A DNA stretch of 64,000 nucleotides, taken from contig CACISK010000001.1 in NCBI GenBank assembly GCA_902589315.1, positions 1-64,000 of the forward strand, in the 5' to 3' direction. The first letter of the stretch is position 1; each line of letters begins with the position of its first letter. This document shows positions 52,347-62,228 of the stretch, in pieces. This DNA comes from an uncultured Pelagibacteraceae bacterium (GTDB lineage Bacteria; Pseudomonadota; Alphaproteobacteria; Pelagibacterales; Pelagibacteraceae). The position numbers and the translations under genes were made by a program. The notes under the pieces are model-generated. The model did no database searches and was not told the DNA's origin. It saw only the letters and a list, made by a program, of their open reading frames with translations.

Positions 52347-53335
52347 TAAAAGATCACCCTGAAATTAAATTTGGCAAAACTGGAGTTTTAATTGTGAACC
52401 TAGGTACTCCAGACTCAACAAAATGGTTAGATATAAGGCGGTACTTGAAAGAATTTTTGTCTGATAGAAGAGTTATAGAGGTTAATCCAATTTTATGGCA
52501 ATTAATATTAAACCTAATAATTTTAAACTTAAGACCATCTAAAACAGCAAAAGCTTATAAAGAAATTTGGATGAAAGATATAAACATGTCACCTTTAATG
52601 TATTATACAAAAAAACAGGCTGAAAAAGTATCTAATTCAATATCGAATGAGGAAATATTAGTGGACTTTGCAATGAGATATGGAAATCCGAGTATTAAAA
52701 GCAAAATAAAAAAATTACATGATTATGGTTGTGAAAATCTTATAATTTTACCTTTATATCCACAGTATGCTGCTGCTACTACAGCAACAGTATGTGATGA
52801 AGTTTATAGAACATTAATGTCTATGAGATGGCAACCATCACTTAAAATTATTCCGCATTATGAATCTGATCCTTTGTATATTGATGCTTTAGTGAATTCT
52901 ATTAAATCTAAAATAGAAAACATAAATTGGAAACCAGATTTAATATTAGCTTCTTATCATGGAATACCAAAAAAATATTTTGATAAAGGAGATCCATACC
53001 ATTGTTATTGTCACAAAACCACCAGGCTCATTTCTGAAAAGTTTAATGAAATCGAAATTAAAACTACTTTTCAATCAAGATTTGGACCCGAAGAATGGTT
53101 ACAACCTTATACAGATAAAACTTTAGAACGTTTACCAAAAGAGGGAATAAAAAATGTTCTAGCAATTTGTCCTGGCTTTTCCTCAGATTGTGTTGAAACA
53201 TTAGAAGAAATATTAATTCAAGGAAAAGAAAGTTTTATGGAAGCTGGTGGAGAAAATTTTGATATGATTCCATGTCTTAATGATAATGATGATCATATAA
53301 AATTACTTAATAGTTTGATTAAACGAAATATTTAA
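52343..53335 (+). CDS. hemH: Ferrochelatase
   Basis: 330 residues. GVLIVNLGTPDSTKWLDIRRYLKEFLSD, LILPLYPQYAAATTATVCD, LASYHGIPKKYFDKGDPYHC with the catalytic His, SRFGPEEWLQPYTD, and CPGFSSDCVETLEEI. It inserts Fe2+ into protoporphyrin IX. It follows hemE with overlap and runs into hemJ. Confidence 0.97.
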   Translation: MIKDHPEIKFGKTGVLIVNLGTPDSTKWLDIRRYLKEFLSDRRVIEVNPILWQLILNLIILNLRPSKTAKAYKEIWMKDINMSPLMYYTKKQAEKVSNSISNEEILVDFAMRYGNPSIKSKIKKLHDYGCENLIILPLYPQYAAATTATVCDEVYRTLMSMRWQPSLKIIPHYESDPLYIDALVNSIKSKIENINWKPDLILASYHGIPKKYFDKGDPYHCYCHKTTRLISEKFNEIEIKTTFQSRFGPEEWLQPYTDKTLERLPKEGIKNVLAICPGFSSDCVETLEEILIQGKESFMEAGGENFDMIPCLNDNDDHIKLLNSLIKRNI

Positions 53336-53338
53336 TTG

Positions 53339-53773
53339 ATGAATTATTATCTTCTTTTTAAATCTTTGCATTTGATCTCAGTTATCTCATGGATGGCTGG
53401 TTTATTATATCTACCAAGAATTTTCGTATACCACGCTGAAAATAATGATGATAAAAAAATTTCAGATATATTTAAGGTCATGGAAAAAAAATTATATTTT
53501 TACATTATGACACCAGCCATGATTTTATCATGGATATTTGGCTTGCTTTTAATTCACAGCATAGGATTTCAACAATTAGGACAAACATGGATGATATTAA
53601 AAATAATATTTGTGATTTTCCTTAGTTTGTATCATTTCTATTTAGGAAAAACTTTAAAACAGTTTAAATTTGATCAAAATACTCATTCACACAAATTTTA
53701 TAGATTAATTAATGAAATTCCTACAATATTGCTTATTTTGATTGTTTTTGTTGTAATATTTAAGCCTTTATAG
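53339..53773 (+). CDS. hemJ: Protoporphyrinogen IX oxidase HemJ
   Basis: 144 residues from ATG 53339; an in-frame TTG one codon earlier is less likely. Four helices. FKSLHLISVISWMAGLLYLPRIFVYHAE contains the conserved His and the LPR-x3-YH motif, and MILKIIFVIFLSLYHFYLG holds the K-x17-type YH. It performs the oxygen-independent-type oxidation step before ferrochelatase. It sits right after hemH, completing the haem gene trio. Confidence 0.93.
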   Translation: MNYYLLFKSLHLISVISWMAGLLYLPRIFVYHAENNDDKKISDIFKVMEKKLYFYIMTPAMILSWIFGLLLIHSIGFQQLGQTWMILKIIFVIFLSLYHFYLGKTLKQFKFDQNTHSHKFYRLINEIPTILLILIVFVVIFKPL

Positions 53774-53835
53774 GCTTGAAATCTTCCAAACAGGTTATTA
53801 TATTATAAACATCTAACTTAAAACCCCCCTATATT

Positions 53836-55107
53836 ATGAACATTCAAGAATTAAAGGAAAAAAGCTCAGAAAAACTTATTAATGAAGCAGAAAATTTAGG
53901 AATTGAAAACGCAAGCACCCTAAGACGTCAGGAAATTTATTTTGCTATACTAAAAAAATTAGCCGAAAAAGGTGAAGAAATAACCGGTGGTGGAGTTCTC
54001 CAATTACTTCAAGATGGTTTTGGTTTTCTAAGAGCTATTGAGTCAAATTATCTTCCTGGTGCAGACGACATTTACGTAAGTCCAAATCAAATCAGAAGAT
54101 TTGGATTAAGAACAGGAGATACTGTTGAAGGGCCTATTAGAGCACCAAAAGAAGGTGAAAGATATTTTGCTCTACTTCAAGTTAGTAAAATAAATTTTGA
54201 AGAAACAGATAAGTTTAAACATAAAATTGCTTTTGATAACTTGACTCCTCTGTATCCAAATAAACAATTGGTCATGGAAGTAGAAAGCAATAAAGTTGAA
54301 AAAAAAGTAGATTTAACTCCACGTCTAATTGATTTAGTTAGCCCTATTGGCAAAGGTCAAAGGTCATTAATAATATCTCCTCCAAAAGCAGGGAAAACTA
54401 TGATCTTACAAAGTATAGCTAACTCAATAACTGCAAATCACCCAGAGTGTTATCTTATGGTTTTATTAATCGACGAGAGACCAGAAGAGGTGACAGATAT
54501 GCAGAGAACTGTAAAAGGAGAAGTAATTAGCTCAACTTTTGACGAACCTGCACAAAGACACGTAGCTGTAGCCGAGATGGTTATAGAAAAAGCTAAAAGA
54601 CTTACGGAACACAAAAAAGATGTCGTAATTCTATTGGACTCCATAACAAGACTCGGAAGAGCATATAATGCCGTTGTTCCTAGTTCTGGAAAAGTTTTAA
54701 CAGGCGGAGTAGATGCAAATGCACTACAAAGACCAAAAAGGTTTTTTGGTGCAGCAAGAAATATTGAAGAAGGTGGTTCTTTAACAATCATTGCTACAGC
54801 TTTAATAGATACCGGCAGTAGAATGGATGAAGTTATTTTTGAAGAATTTAAAGGAACTGGAAATAGTGAGACTATTCTAGACAGAAAAATATCAGAGAAA
54901 AGAATATTTCCAGCAATCGATATAACTAAATCTGGAACAAGAAGAGAAGAATTAATTTTTGAGAAAAATGATCTTCAAAAAATGAATGTTTTAAGAAGGA
55001 TAATCGCACCCATGGGATCAATGGATGCTATAGAGTTTATTAATTCTAAATTAAAGGATACTAAAAATAATGCAGAATTCTTTAATTCTATGAACAAGCC
55101 ATCTTAA
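53836..55107 (+). CDS. rho: Transcription termination factor Rho
   Basis: 423 residues. N-terminal [22 protein letters not shown] helix bundle, a cold-shock-like RNA-binding domain ([23 protein letters not shown]), RecA-type Walker [11 protein letters not shown] and Walker [17 protein letters not shown], the Q-loop/R-loop region [21 protein letters not shown]. Hexameric helicase that ends transcripts; consistent with the scarcity of intrinsic terminators in this window. Confidence 0.97.
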   Translation: MNIQELKEKSSEKLINEAENLGIENASTLRRQEIYFAILKKLAEKGEEITGGGVLQLLQDGFGFLRAIESNYLPGADDIYVSPNQIRRFGLRTGDTVEGPIRAPKEGERYFALLQVSKINFEETDKFKHKIAFDNLTPLYPNKQLVMEVESNKVEKKVDLTPRLIDLVSPIGKGQRSLIISPPKAGKTMILQSIANSITANHPECYLMVLLIDERPEEVTDMQRTVKGEVISSTFDEPAQRHVAVAEMVIEKAKRLTEHKKDVVILLDSITRLGRAYNAVVPSSGKVLTGGVDANALQRPKRFFGAARNIEEGGSLTIIATALIDTGSRMDEVIFEEFKGTGNSETILDRKISEKRIFPAIDITKSGTRREELIFEKNDLQKMNVLRRIIAPMGSMDAIEFINSKLKDTKNNAEFFNSMNKPS

Positions 55108-55143
55108 TAAACCATTTTTAAAAATACCTGTTATACTTTGTTA

Positions 55144-56475
55144 ATGACAATATATGCACTTTCCACAGGACCAGGTGTTTCTGGACTTGCTGTAATTAGA
55201 GTATCTGGCAAAGATACTAGGGTTGTTATAAATAAAATAACTGGAAAAAGTGTTCCAAAGCCAAGAACCGCGGTTAGGAGAAAATTCAACAAAATCAATG
55301 ATAATCAGCTAATTGACGAAGGTATATTGCTGTGGTTTCCTGGACCAGCAAGCTACACAGGTGAAGATATGGCCGAATTTCATGTTCATGGTAGCAGGGC
55401 TGTTATAAAAGAAATCCAGAACTCTTTATCTCAAATATCAAATTTAAGATTGGCAGAAGCTGGAGAATTTACAAAATTAGCATTTCAAAATGGTAAGATT
55501 AATTTATTAAGTGCAGAAAGTGTTGCAGATTTAATTTCGTCAGAAACAGAGATTCAAAGACAACAGGCCATAAACGTTATGTCTGGAAAAAGTTCAGACA
55601 AATTTAATTCACTTAGAGAGAGACTTTTAAAAATTTTATCGAAAGTAGAAGCTAAAATTGATTTCCCAGAAGATGATTTACCTGATGATATTTTATTAAA
55701 TATTCACTCAGAAGTAAAAAGTATTAGAGAAGAAATTATGAAAATTTTAAATGATCAAAAAGTTGGAGAAAGAATTAGAGAAGGATTTAAAATATCAATA
55801 GTAGGTCCAACAAATGCAGGTAAATCATCTTTGTTAAATTATTTATCTAAAAGGGATGTGGCTATAGTCTCAGAAATTGCAGGAACAACGAGGGATATTA
55901 TAGAAACTCATCTAAACTTAGATGGATATCCTGTTGTTATTTCTGACACTGCTGGGATTAGAGACTCTAAAGATGAAATTGAAAAAAAAGGTATAAAGTT
56001 GGCTTTAAAAAAAGCCGAAAATGCTGATTTAAATATAATTGTAATAGAGCCTAAAAGTATTGATTTTACTCACTTTTTTAATGATAAAATATCAAAAAAA
56101 GCAATATTGGTTATTAATAAAATGGATTTAGGTACAGACCAAATTACTAACGAGATAAAAAAACACGACCCGATTTACATATCTATTAAAGAGGAAAAAA
56201 ATATAGACAAACTTATCAATTCAATTAAAGAAAATTTAAAAAATAAATTTATATCATCAGAAGAAATTTTTATAACGAGAGAAAGACATAGGATAAATCT
56301 AGAACAGTGTTTTGCAAGTTTGAAAGATTTTGAACAAAAAAAATCTTTAGAAGATTTTGATAAAGCTGCTGAAGATTTAAGGTTAGCAACCAGATATCTT
56401 GGAATTATAGTCGGAAAAGTAGATATTGAAGAGATTTTAGGTTCTATTTTTAATGATTTCTGTATAGGTAAATAA
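55144..56475 (+). CDS. mnmE: tRNA modification GTPase MnmE
   Basis: 443 residues from ATG 55144. N-terminal formyl-THF-binding part TIYALSTGPGVSGLAVIRVSG and SYTGEDMAEFHVHGS, a helical domain, then the G domain: G1 GPTNAGKSSLLN, G2/G3 AGTTRDIIE and DTAGIRDS, G4 NKMD, and the C-terminal CIGK with catalytic Cys440. With MnmG it makes cmnm5U34 of tRNA. MnmG follows after 76 bases. Confidence 0.96.
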   Translation: MTIYALSTGPGVSGLAVIRVSGKDTRVVINKITGKSVPKPRTAVRRKFNKINDNQLIDEGILLWFPGPASYTGEDMAEFHVHGSRAVIKEIQNSLSQISNLRLAEAGEFTKLAFQNGKINLLSAESVADLISSETEIQRQQAINVMSGKSSDKFNSLRERLLKILSKVEAKIDFPEDDLPDDILLNIHSEVKSIREEIMKILNDQKVGERIREGFKISIVGPTNAGKSSLLNYLSKRDVAIVSEIAGTTRDIIETHLNLDGYPVVISDTAGIRDSKDEIEKKGIKLALKKAENADLNIIVIEPKSIDFTHFFNDKISKKAILVINKMDLGTDQITNEIKKHDPIYISIKEEKNIDKLINSIKENLKNKFISSEEIFITRERHRINLEQCFASLKDFEQKKSLEDFDKAAEDLRLATRYLGIIVGKVDIEEILGSIFNDFCIGK

Positions 56476-56551
56476 TCGTTAATAATACTAGCTTTTTAGA
56501 AATTTTTAACTGTTTTCTTGTAAATTTTAATATCATTAATAGATTACGTCT

Positions 56552-58423
56552 ATGAAAAATGAATTATCATTTGATGTTGTTGTAATAGGAGGTGGACATG
56601 CAGGCTGTGAAGCAGCAGCAGCATCAGCCAGACTAGGAGTTAACACTGCCCTATTCACACATAAATTTGATACAATAGGGGAAATGTCTTGTAATCCAGC
56701 CATAGGAGGTTTGGGCAAAGGGCATTTGGTTAGAGAGATAGATGCACTAGATGGTGTCATGGGGGTAGTAGCAGATAAATCAGGTATACAATTTAGATTA
56801 CTAAATAGGAGTAGAGGGCCAGCAGTGAGAGGACTGCGAACACAAAGTGACAGGTCTCTTTATAAGAAATACATGCAAGAAAAACTCGTAAACTACTGTA
56901 ATTTAAGCATATTTTCTGATCCTGTAATTAAGTTTATTTTTAAAAAAAACTGTATAATTGGTTTTACCACTAAATCAGGTAAAGAGGTTCAATCATCAAA
57001 GATAATTTTAACAACTGGAACTTTTTTAAATGGTTTAATTCATATAGGCGAAGAAAAAACTCCTGCTGGAAGATTTAATGAGAAACCTTCAACAGGTTTG
57101 AGTGAGCAATTAGAAAAATACAAATTCAAAATTGGACGATTAAAAACTGGAACTCCTCCGAGGCTAGATGCCCGTACTATAAATTTTGAAAGTCTAGAAG
57201 AGCAGCACGCAGATGATGATCCATACTTCTTTTCATTTTTAACTAAAAGAAATTTTAATAAACAAATTTCATGTCGTATGACTTATACGAATGATGAAGT
57301 TCATAAAATTATATCAAAAAACATAAAGCGAAGCGCTATGTATTCTGGAAGTATAAAAGGTGTTGGCCCAAGATATTGTCCTTCGATAGAGGATAAAATA
57401 AAAAAATTTGCTGATAAGCAGAGGCATCAAATTTTTTTAGAGCCAGAAGGTTTAAATGATAACACAATTTATCCGAATGGTATTTCAACTTCTTTACCAG
57501 CAGATATACAGGAAGAAATATGTAGTAAAATCAATGGTTTAGAGAATGTCAAAATTATAAGGCATGGATATGCTATTGAATATGATTTTGTTGACCCAAG
57601 GGAACTTTTATTAACATTAGAGACAAAAAAAATAAAAAATCTTTTCCTTGCAGGTCAAATCAACGGAACAACAGGATATGAAGAAGCGGCAGCTCAAGGA
57701 TTGATAGCAGGTGCAAATGCAGCACTTGCTTTTAGAAATGAAGAACCGTTTATTTTAGATAGGTCAGAAGCATATATAGGTGTTATGATAGATGACCTAG
57801 TAACCAAGGGTGTAGCAGAACCATATAGAATGTTCACATCAAGAGCCGAATACAGACTTTCATTAAGATCAGATAATGCAGATATTAGACTTACTAAAAA
57901 AGGTATAAAAATAGGAATTGTAAATAAAGAAAGAGAGATAATATTTAAAGAGAAATACCATCAATTATCAAAAACGCAGTTTAAAATGGATAAATTGAAA
58001 ATTACCCCTTCAAAAGCAGAAACATTTGGAATTAATATTGCAAAAGACGGAATTAGTAGGACTGCAAATCAGTTATTAGGACAAAAATCAGTAAATATGA
58101 ACAAAATAAGAGAAATTTGGCCTGAAATTAAGTATGTTTCACGTGAAATAGATGAGCAATTAGAAATTAATTCACATTACAAAGGTTACTTAAAGAAGCA
58201 AAAAGCCGATATATTGGCATTTAAAAGAGATGAAAACTTAATTATTCCAAATAATATTAATTACGATAATTTTTCTGGGCTATCTAATGAGGTTAAGTCA
58301 AAATTCAAGAAAATTAGGCCTAAAACCATGGGTCAAGCTTTAAGAATTGACGGAATTACACCCGCCGCAGTATATATTTTGTTGTCTCATCTTAAAAGAA
58401 AGTCTATTAAGCATATAGCTTGA
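56552..58423 (+). CDS. mnmG: tRNA uridine-5-carboxymethylaminomethyl modification enzyme MnmG
   Basis: 623 residues. FAD-binding VVVIGGGHAGCEAAAASARLG, CNPAIGGLGKGHLVREIDALDG, GLKTGTPPRLDAR-like LKTGTPPRLD, SLPADIQEE, GQINGTTGYEEAAAQGLIAG and the C-terminal region binding MnmE. A near-perfect parS site lies within its last 100 codons (58135-58150). Its TGA overlaps the rsmG TTG by three bases. Confidence 0.97.
   Translation: MKNELSFDVVVIGGGHAGCEAAAASARLGVNTALFTHKFDTIGEMSCNPAIGGLGKGHLVREIDALDGVMGVVADKSGIQFRLLNRSRGPAVRGLRTQSDRSLYKKYMQEKLVNYCNLSIFSDPVIKFIFKKNCIIGFTTKSGKEVQSSKIILTTGTFLNGLIHIGEEKTPAGRFNEKPSTGLSEQLEKYKFKIGRLKTGTPPRLDARTINFESLEEQHADDDPYFFSFLTKRNFNKQISCRMTYTNDEVHKIISKNIKRSAMYSGSIKGVGPRYCPSIEDKIKKFADKQRHQIFLEPEGLNDNTIYPNGISTSLPADIQEEICSKINGLENVKIIRHGYAIEYDFVDPRELLLTLETKKIKNLFLAGQINGTTGYEEAAAQGLIAGANAALAFRNEEPFILDRSEAYIGVMIDDLVTKGVAEPYRMFTSRAEYRLSLRSDNADIRLTKKGIKIGIVNKEREIIFKEKYHQLSKTQFKMDKLKITPSKAETFGINIAKDGISRTANQLLGQKSVNMNKIREIWPEIKYVSREIDEQLEINSHYKGYLKKQKADILAFKRDENLIIPNNINYDNFSGLSNEVKSKFKKIRPKTMGQALRIDGITPAAVYILLSHLKRKSIKHIA
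58135..58150. other. parS: parS-like centromere site, one mismatch
   Basis: TGTTTCACGTGAAATA: 15 of 16 bases match the bacterial ParB-binding consensus TGTTTCACGTGAAACA. It encodes V-S-R-E in mnmG. Confidence 0.75.
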
Positions 58424-59064
58424 TTGATTCGAATATATTAAAAATTGAAAATTTTAAACTCTTAAATGTTTCACGTGAAACACTCAATGAGCTTGAGGAT
58501 TACTCAAAAGCGATTATCTCAAAAAATAAAAGTATAAATTTAATCAGTAAGAGCACAGAAAAATCAATTATTTCAAGGCATATTAATGATAGTGCACAAA
58601 CTATTGATTTTATTGATAAAAATGATATAAAAATATGTACAGACCTTGGGTCGGGTGCTGGGCTTCCTGGTATAGTTTTAGGTATATTGATGAAACCAAA
58701 AAAACCAATATTTAAGGTGATTTTCTATGAAAAGAGCTATCACAAGAGTGTTTTTTTAAAAGAAATGACAAAAAAATTTAATTTAAACTCAGAAATTCAT
58801 CAAAAAAATATTTTTGATGAAAAAAATTTGTGTACAGACGTAATTATTTCAAGAGCATTTAAACCGTTGCCAATTATTTTCCAGATTGCGAAAAATAATT
58901 TTAAAAATTTTAAGTATATTATTTTGTTCTTAGGCAAAAGTGGAAAAAAAATTTTAGATGATGCTTTTGAAACATGGAAATTTGATTATGAGGAAAAAAA
59001 GAGTTTAACAAGTGATGAGTCTATGATCGTAAAAATTTTTAATTTAAGGAAAAAAAAAATTTAG
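58420..59064 (+). CDS. rsmG: 16S rRNA (guanine-N7) methyltransferase RsmG
   Basis: 214 residues from TTG 58420, overlapping the mnmG stop; no ATG lies nearby upstream, and the N-terminal region keeps the family's NVSRET motif. SAM-binding DLGSGAGLPGIVLGI and the SRAFKPLPII segment. It methylates G527 of 16S rRNA. A perfect parS lies in its first ~20 codons. The next gene, parA, starts 92 bases after its stop. Confidence 0.95.
   Translation: MIDSNILKIENFKLLNVSRETLNELEDYSKAIISKNKSINLISKSTEKSIISRHINDSAQTIDFIDKNDIKICTDLGSGAGLPGIVLGILMKPKKPIFKVIFYEKSYHKSVFLKEMTKKFNLNSEIHQKNIFDEKNLCTDVIISRAFKPLPIIFQIAKNNFKNFKYIILFLGKSGKKILDDAFETWKFDYEEKKSLTSDESMIVKIFNLRKKKI
58467..58482. other. parS: parS centromere site, perfect
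   Basis: TGTTTCACGTGAAACA, the exact 16-base palindrome bound by ParB. It lies in rsmG codons for N-V-S-R-E-T, 332 bases from the mnmG site and ~0.7 kb before parA. Confidence 0.95.
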
Positions 59065-59156
59065 GAAAAAATATTTTGATATTAATGTTATTAATTGAGC
59101 TTAAGAAAAATTTTTAAATGAAAAAACTAAATCAAAAAATAAATAATTAAAAAAAA

Positions 59157-59957
59157 ATGGAAAAAAAAATTATTTCAGTAATAAATCAAAAAGGAGGTGT
59201 AGGGAAGACTACTACGGTAATAAATCTTGCAGCTGGATTGTCTATGAAAGGAAAAAAAATATTAGTCATTGATCTTGATCCTCAAGGAAATGCAACAACT
59301 GGCCTAGGTCTTTCAAATTCTTCAAGTTCAGAAACTACTATTTATAGTGTACTTAATGGAAACAGAAAAATTTCAGAAGTAATTCAAGAAACAAGCTTTG
59401 ACAACCTGAATTTAATCACCTCTAATGTTGATCTATCAGGACTTGAGGTAGAAACAGCAGGAGATAGTCGTAGAGCGTTTAAATTGAAAGACGAATTATC
59501 CTCTATTTTAAATGATTCTGGAGCATCATATGATTATATACTGATCGACTGCCCCCCATCGCTAAGTCTGCTTACAATTATGGCATTAGTGGCTTCTGAT
59601 GCTTTAGTAGTACCACTTCAGACAGAATTTTTTGCATTGGAGGGCTTAACTCAGCTTATGAAAACAATCGACAGAATAAAGTCTAACTTAAATCCCTCAC
59701 TAGAAATAAGGGGGATACTTCTAACAATGTTTGATAAGAGAAATAAGCTTTCAGGACAGGTTGAGATAGAAGCAAGAAATTATTTTAAGGAAAAAGTATA
59801 CTCTACTGCTGTTCCAAGAAACGTTAGGCTTTCCGAAGCTCCATCTCATGGCATACCAGTATTGTTGTATGATAAGATTTGTCCAGGTAGCAAGGCTTAT
59901 TTCAAATTTACTGAGGAGTTTCTAGAACAAGATAAACAAGTGGAGAGCGCAGCATGA
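59157..59957 (+). CDS. parA: Chromosome partitioning ATPase ParA
   Basis: 266 residues. Deviant Walker A VINQKGGVGKTTTVINLA with signature Lys, DLDPQGNATTGLG, Walker B YILIDCPPSLSLL, and PLQTEFFALEGL. It moves ParB-parS complexes. The upstream 92 bases are A-rich with no clear hairpin. Its TGA overlaps the parB ATG by four bases. Confidence 0.97.
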   Translation: MEKKIISVINQKGGVGKTTTVINLAAGLSMKGKKILVIDLDPQGNATTGLGLSNSSSSETTIYSVLNGNRKISEVIQETSFDNLNLITSNVDLSGLEVETAGDSRRAFKLKDELSSILNDSGASYDYILIDCPPSLSLLTIMALVASDALVVPLQTEFFALEGLTQLMKTIDRIKSNLNPSLEIRGILLTMFDKRNKLSGQVEIEARNYFKEKVYSTAVPRNVRLSEAPSHGIPVLLYDKICPGSKAYFKFTEEFLEQDKQVESAA

Positions 59958-60805
59958 TAAATCCCTTTAAAACGAAAAAAGGACTCGGAAGAGGATTGTC
60001 TTCTTTAATAGGAGATAATGATGTAAAAATATCTAATTATAAAGTATCTATAAGTTCAATAACACCTAATAAAAATCAACCTAGAAAGTTATTTGATAAA
60101 GATGCTCTAGATGAATTGACCAATTCAATTAAGGAAAGAGGGATAATCCAGCCTTTAATAGTAAGAAAGTCTAGTGACCAAAACGATAAATATGAGCTAA
60201 TCGCAGGTGAAAGGAGATGGCAAGCAGCACAATCAGCAGGCCTCCATGAAGTTCCAGTTGTAATTATTGATGCTGACAATTTAAAATCTCTAGAATTTGC
60301 AATTATAGAGAATGTTCAAAGAAAAGATTTAAACCCAATAGAAGAGGCTGAAAGTTACAAAAATCTGATAGAAAACTTTGGATACGACCAAGAAAAAGTG
60401 TCAAAGTTTATTGGCAAAAGTAGATCCCATATAACAAATTCTTTGCGATTACTAACTCTTCCTGAAAAATTAATTGATTTAATAAGACTTGAAAGACTTT
60501 CACAGGGCCATGCAAAAATTTTGATAGGTCTCGAAAATGCTTTATTGTTAGCCGAAAAAATTATCAAAAAACAATTGTCTGTGAGGCAGACTGAGAGTTT
60601 AGTAAGAATTTTAAAGAAAGGATCAAAAAATATTAATATTTTAAGAGATAGCAATGTTTTAAACACAGAAAAAGAACTGTCTGATAAAATAGGTATGAGA
60701 GTATTTTTGAAAAACAAAAAAAATAAATCAGGCACCCTTACTTTTGAATATAAGGATTTAGATCAATTAGAACGTCTAATTGATGTAATTAAGAAAAATT
60801 ACTAG
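59954..60805 (+). CDS. parB: Chromosome partitioning protein ParB
   Basis: 283 residues. N-terminal KKGLGRGLSSLIG, then the ParB/Srx CTPase domain (ITPNKNQPRKLFDKDALDEL, GERRWQAAQSAGL, FAIIENVQRKDLNPIEEAESYKNL), an HTH with FIGKSRSHITNSLRLLTLP, and a C-terminal dimerisation domain. It spreads from the parS sites 1.5 kb upstream. Overlaps the convergent holA stop by four bases. Confidence 0.96.
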   Translation: MINPFKTKKGLGRGLSSLIGDNDVKISNYKVSISSITPNKNQPRKLFDKDALDELTNSIKERGIIQPLIVRKSSDQNDKYELIAGERRWQAAQSAGLHEVPVVIIDADNLKSLEFAIIENVQRKDLNPIEEAESYKNLIENFGYDQEKVSKFIGKSRSHITNSLRLLTLPEKLIDLIRLERLSQGHAKILIGLENALLLAEKIIKKQLSVRQTESLVRILKKGSKNINILRDSNVLNTEKELSDKIGMRVFLKNKKNKSGTLTFEYKDLDQLERLIDVIKKNY

Positions 60806-61779
60806 CAATTTATTACGAAATCAGAAACTAAATTTAGTGATTGATTGGAATTAGTTTTTACAGCCAACTCTAAATCATTTATTTTATAAATTACTTCCTT
60901 AAGATCATTTAAATCCCAGGAATTTGCCTGTTTTTTTACGTTTTCTTTATCTTTCCAAAATATTGGTGGTTTGAAATTTGATATAACTTTATCTATATTT
61001 CTTATTTCTATATTTTCCTCAATAATTACTCTTAATTTTTTTGACTTACCTAATAGAGTTCTAATTATTAGCACACAATCTTCATTTGAGTAGTTGTTCT
61101 CATTCAGAATTTTTGCAATATTTTTCTTATTTTTTAAAAAATAGCTGTCTGCAAGTTCATTTACAGCGTAATTTTCAGCTAAGTTAGACAGTTTTAGCAC
61201 ATTTTCTAAACTAACATTTTTATTAGACAGTGAATAATTATAAATTTTCTCTAACTCAGTTTTCAGATTCCCCCTTTCGCCACTAGCTCTGTTTACTAGT
61301 AAATTTACTGCTTCTCTTGATAATTTAATATTATTTTTATTTAAAAACTCAAAAGCAATATTAGTTAAATCTCTCGCATTATCTTCATAAAATGCAGTTA
61401 AAGATAAATTTTTTTCTTTTTCAAATAAAATTCTAAGTTTAGATTTTTTTTCTAATGCACCACTTTTAAAAATGATTTTAATTTCATCCAAATTTTTTTC
61501 TTGAAGATTTTCAATAAGTTTAAGTGACTTGTCAGTAGTTCTAGAAATTATAAATATTTTCTTGTCATCAAAAAAAGACTTATTTAAAATGCTATTAACA
61601 ATATCGTCATAATTTTGTATGAACTCTGTCTCGTCATATTTTTCAATTTTTCCGTTAAAATTATGAATAAATTTTTGTTTTATTATTTCGTTTTGTAAAC
61701 CTTCATTTTTTCCATAAAAAAGATATAAATCAAACTTTGTTAAAGTCTTTTCTGAAATTTCGAAATGTTTAATAATCAT
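60802..61779 (-). CDS. holA: DNA polymerase III delta subunit
   Basis: 325 residues, clamp-loader delta family. KFDLYLFYGKNEGLQNEIIKQKF, FIISRTTDKSLKLIE and the domain III region VNRASGERGNLKTELEKI. It opens the beta clamp. Sequence is diverged and AT-rich, but position before lptE and leuS is the usual alphaproteobacterial arrangement. ATG overlaps the lptE stop by one base. Confidence 0.88.
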   Translation of the reverse strand: MIIKHFEISEKTLTKFDLYLFYGKNEGLQNEIIKQKFIHNFNGKIEKYDETEFIQNYDDIVNSILNKSFFDDKKIFIISRTTDKSLKLIENLQEKNLDEIKIIFKSGALEKKSKLRILFEKEKNLSLTAFYEDNARDLTNIAFEFLNKNNIKLSREAVNLLVNRASGERGNLKTELEKIYNYSLSNKNVSLENVLKLSNLAENYAVNELADSYFLKNKKNIAKILNENNYSNEDCVLIIRTLLGKSKKLRVIIEENIEIRNIDKVISNFKPPIFWKDKENVKKQANSWDLNDLKEVIYKINDLELAVKTNSNQSLNLVSDFVINC

Positions 61780-62228
61780 TAATCTAATGTAAGCAATGAT
61801 GTTAAAATATCATCACTTATGTTGTTAGATAGATTAATAATAGTATTATCCTCGTATTGGGATAGTTCAAATTTATCATTTATGTTATTGTAAGTAACTT
61901 CTTTAAAAATATTATCTTTTATAATTTCTATGTTATTTTCATAAACAATGTAATCTACATTAATCTTAATTTTAAAATTAACTGGATCACCTTTCTTATT
62001 AGAGGAAATAACTTTTTTATCTTTGCTAGATTTTAAATTAATTTTGATGTTTCTATTTCCTTGACTTTTGCTTAATAAATTTTCCTGTATTATTTTATTT
62101 ATAAATTTATTACCTGTTGTTTCAACTTCAGTAAAATTAAAATTATATTTTTTTTTTGATAAAATAGGCTCGTACGTGCACGAGTTAAAAATAAATAATA
62201 ATAAAAATAGATATAAGAGTTTATTCAT
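61779..62228 (-). CDS. lptE: LPS-assembly lipoprotein LptE
   Basis: 149 residues. Lipoprotein signal [17 protein letters not shown] with Cys17, then a small beta-rich domain ([19 protein letters not shown]). Low conservation, but length, lipobox and position between leuS and holA match LptE, which with LptD inserts LPS in the outer membrane. It overlaps leuS by eight bases. Confidence 0.8.
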   Translation of the reverse strand: MNKLLYLFLLLFIFNSCTYEPILSKKKYNFNFTEVETTGNKFINKIIQENLLSKSQGNRNIKINLKSSKDKKVISSNKKGDPVNFKIKINVDYIVYENNIEIIKDNIFKEVTYNNINDKFELSQYEDNTIINLSNNISDDILTSLLTLD

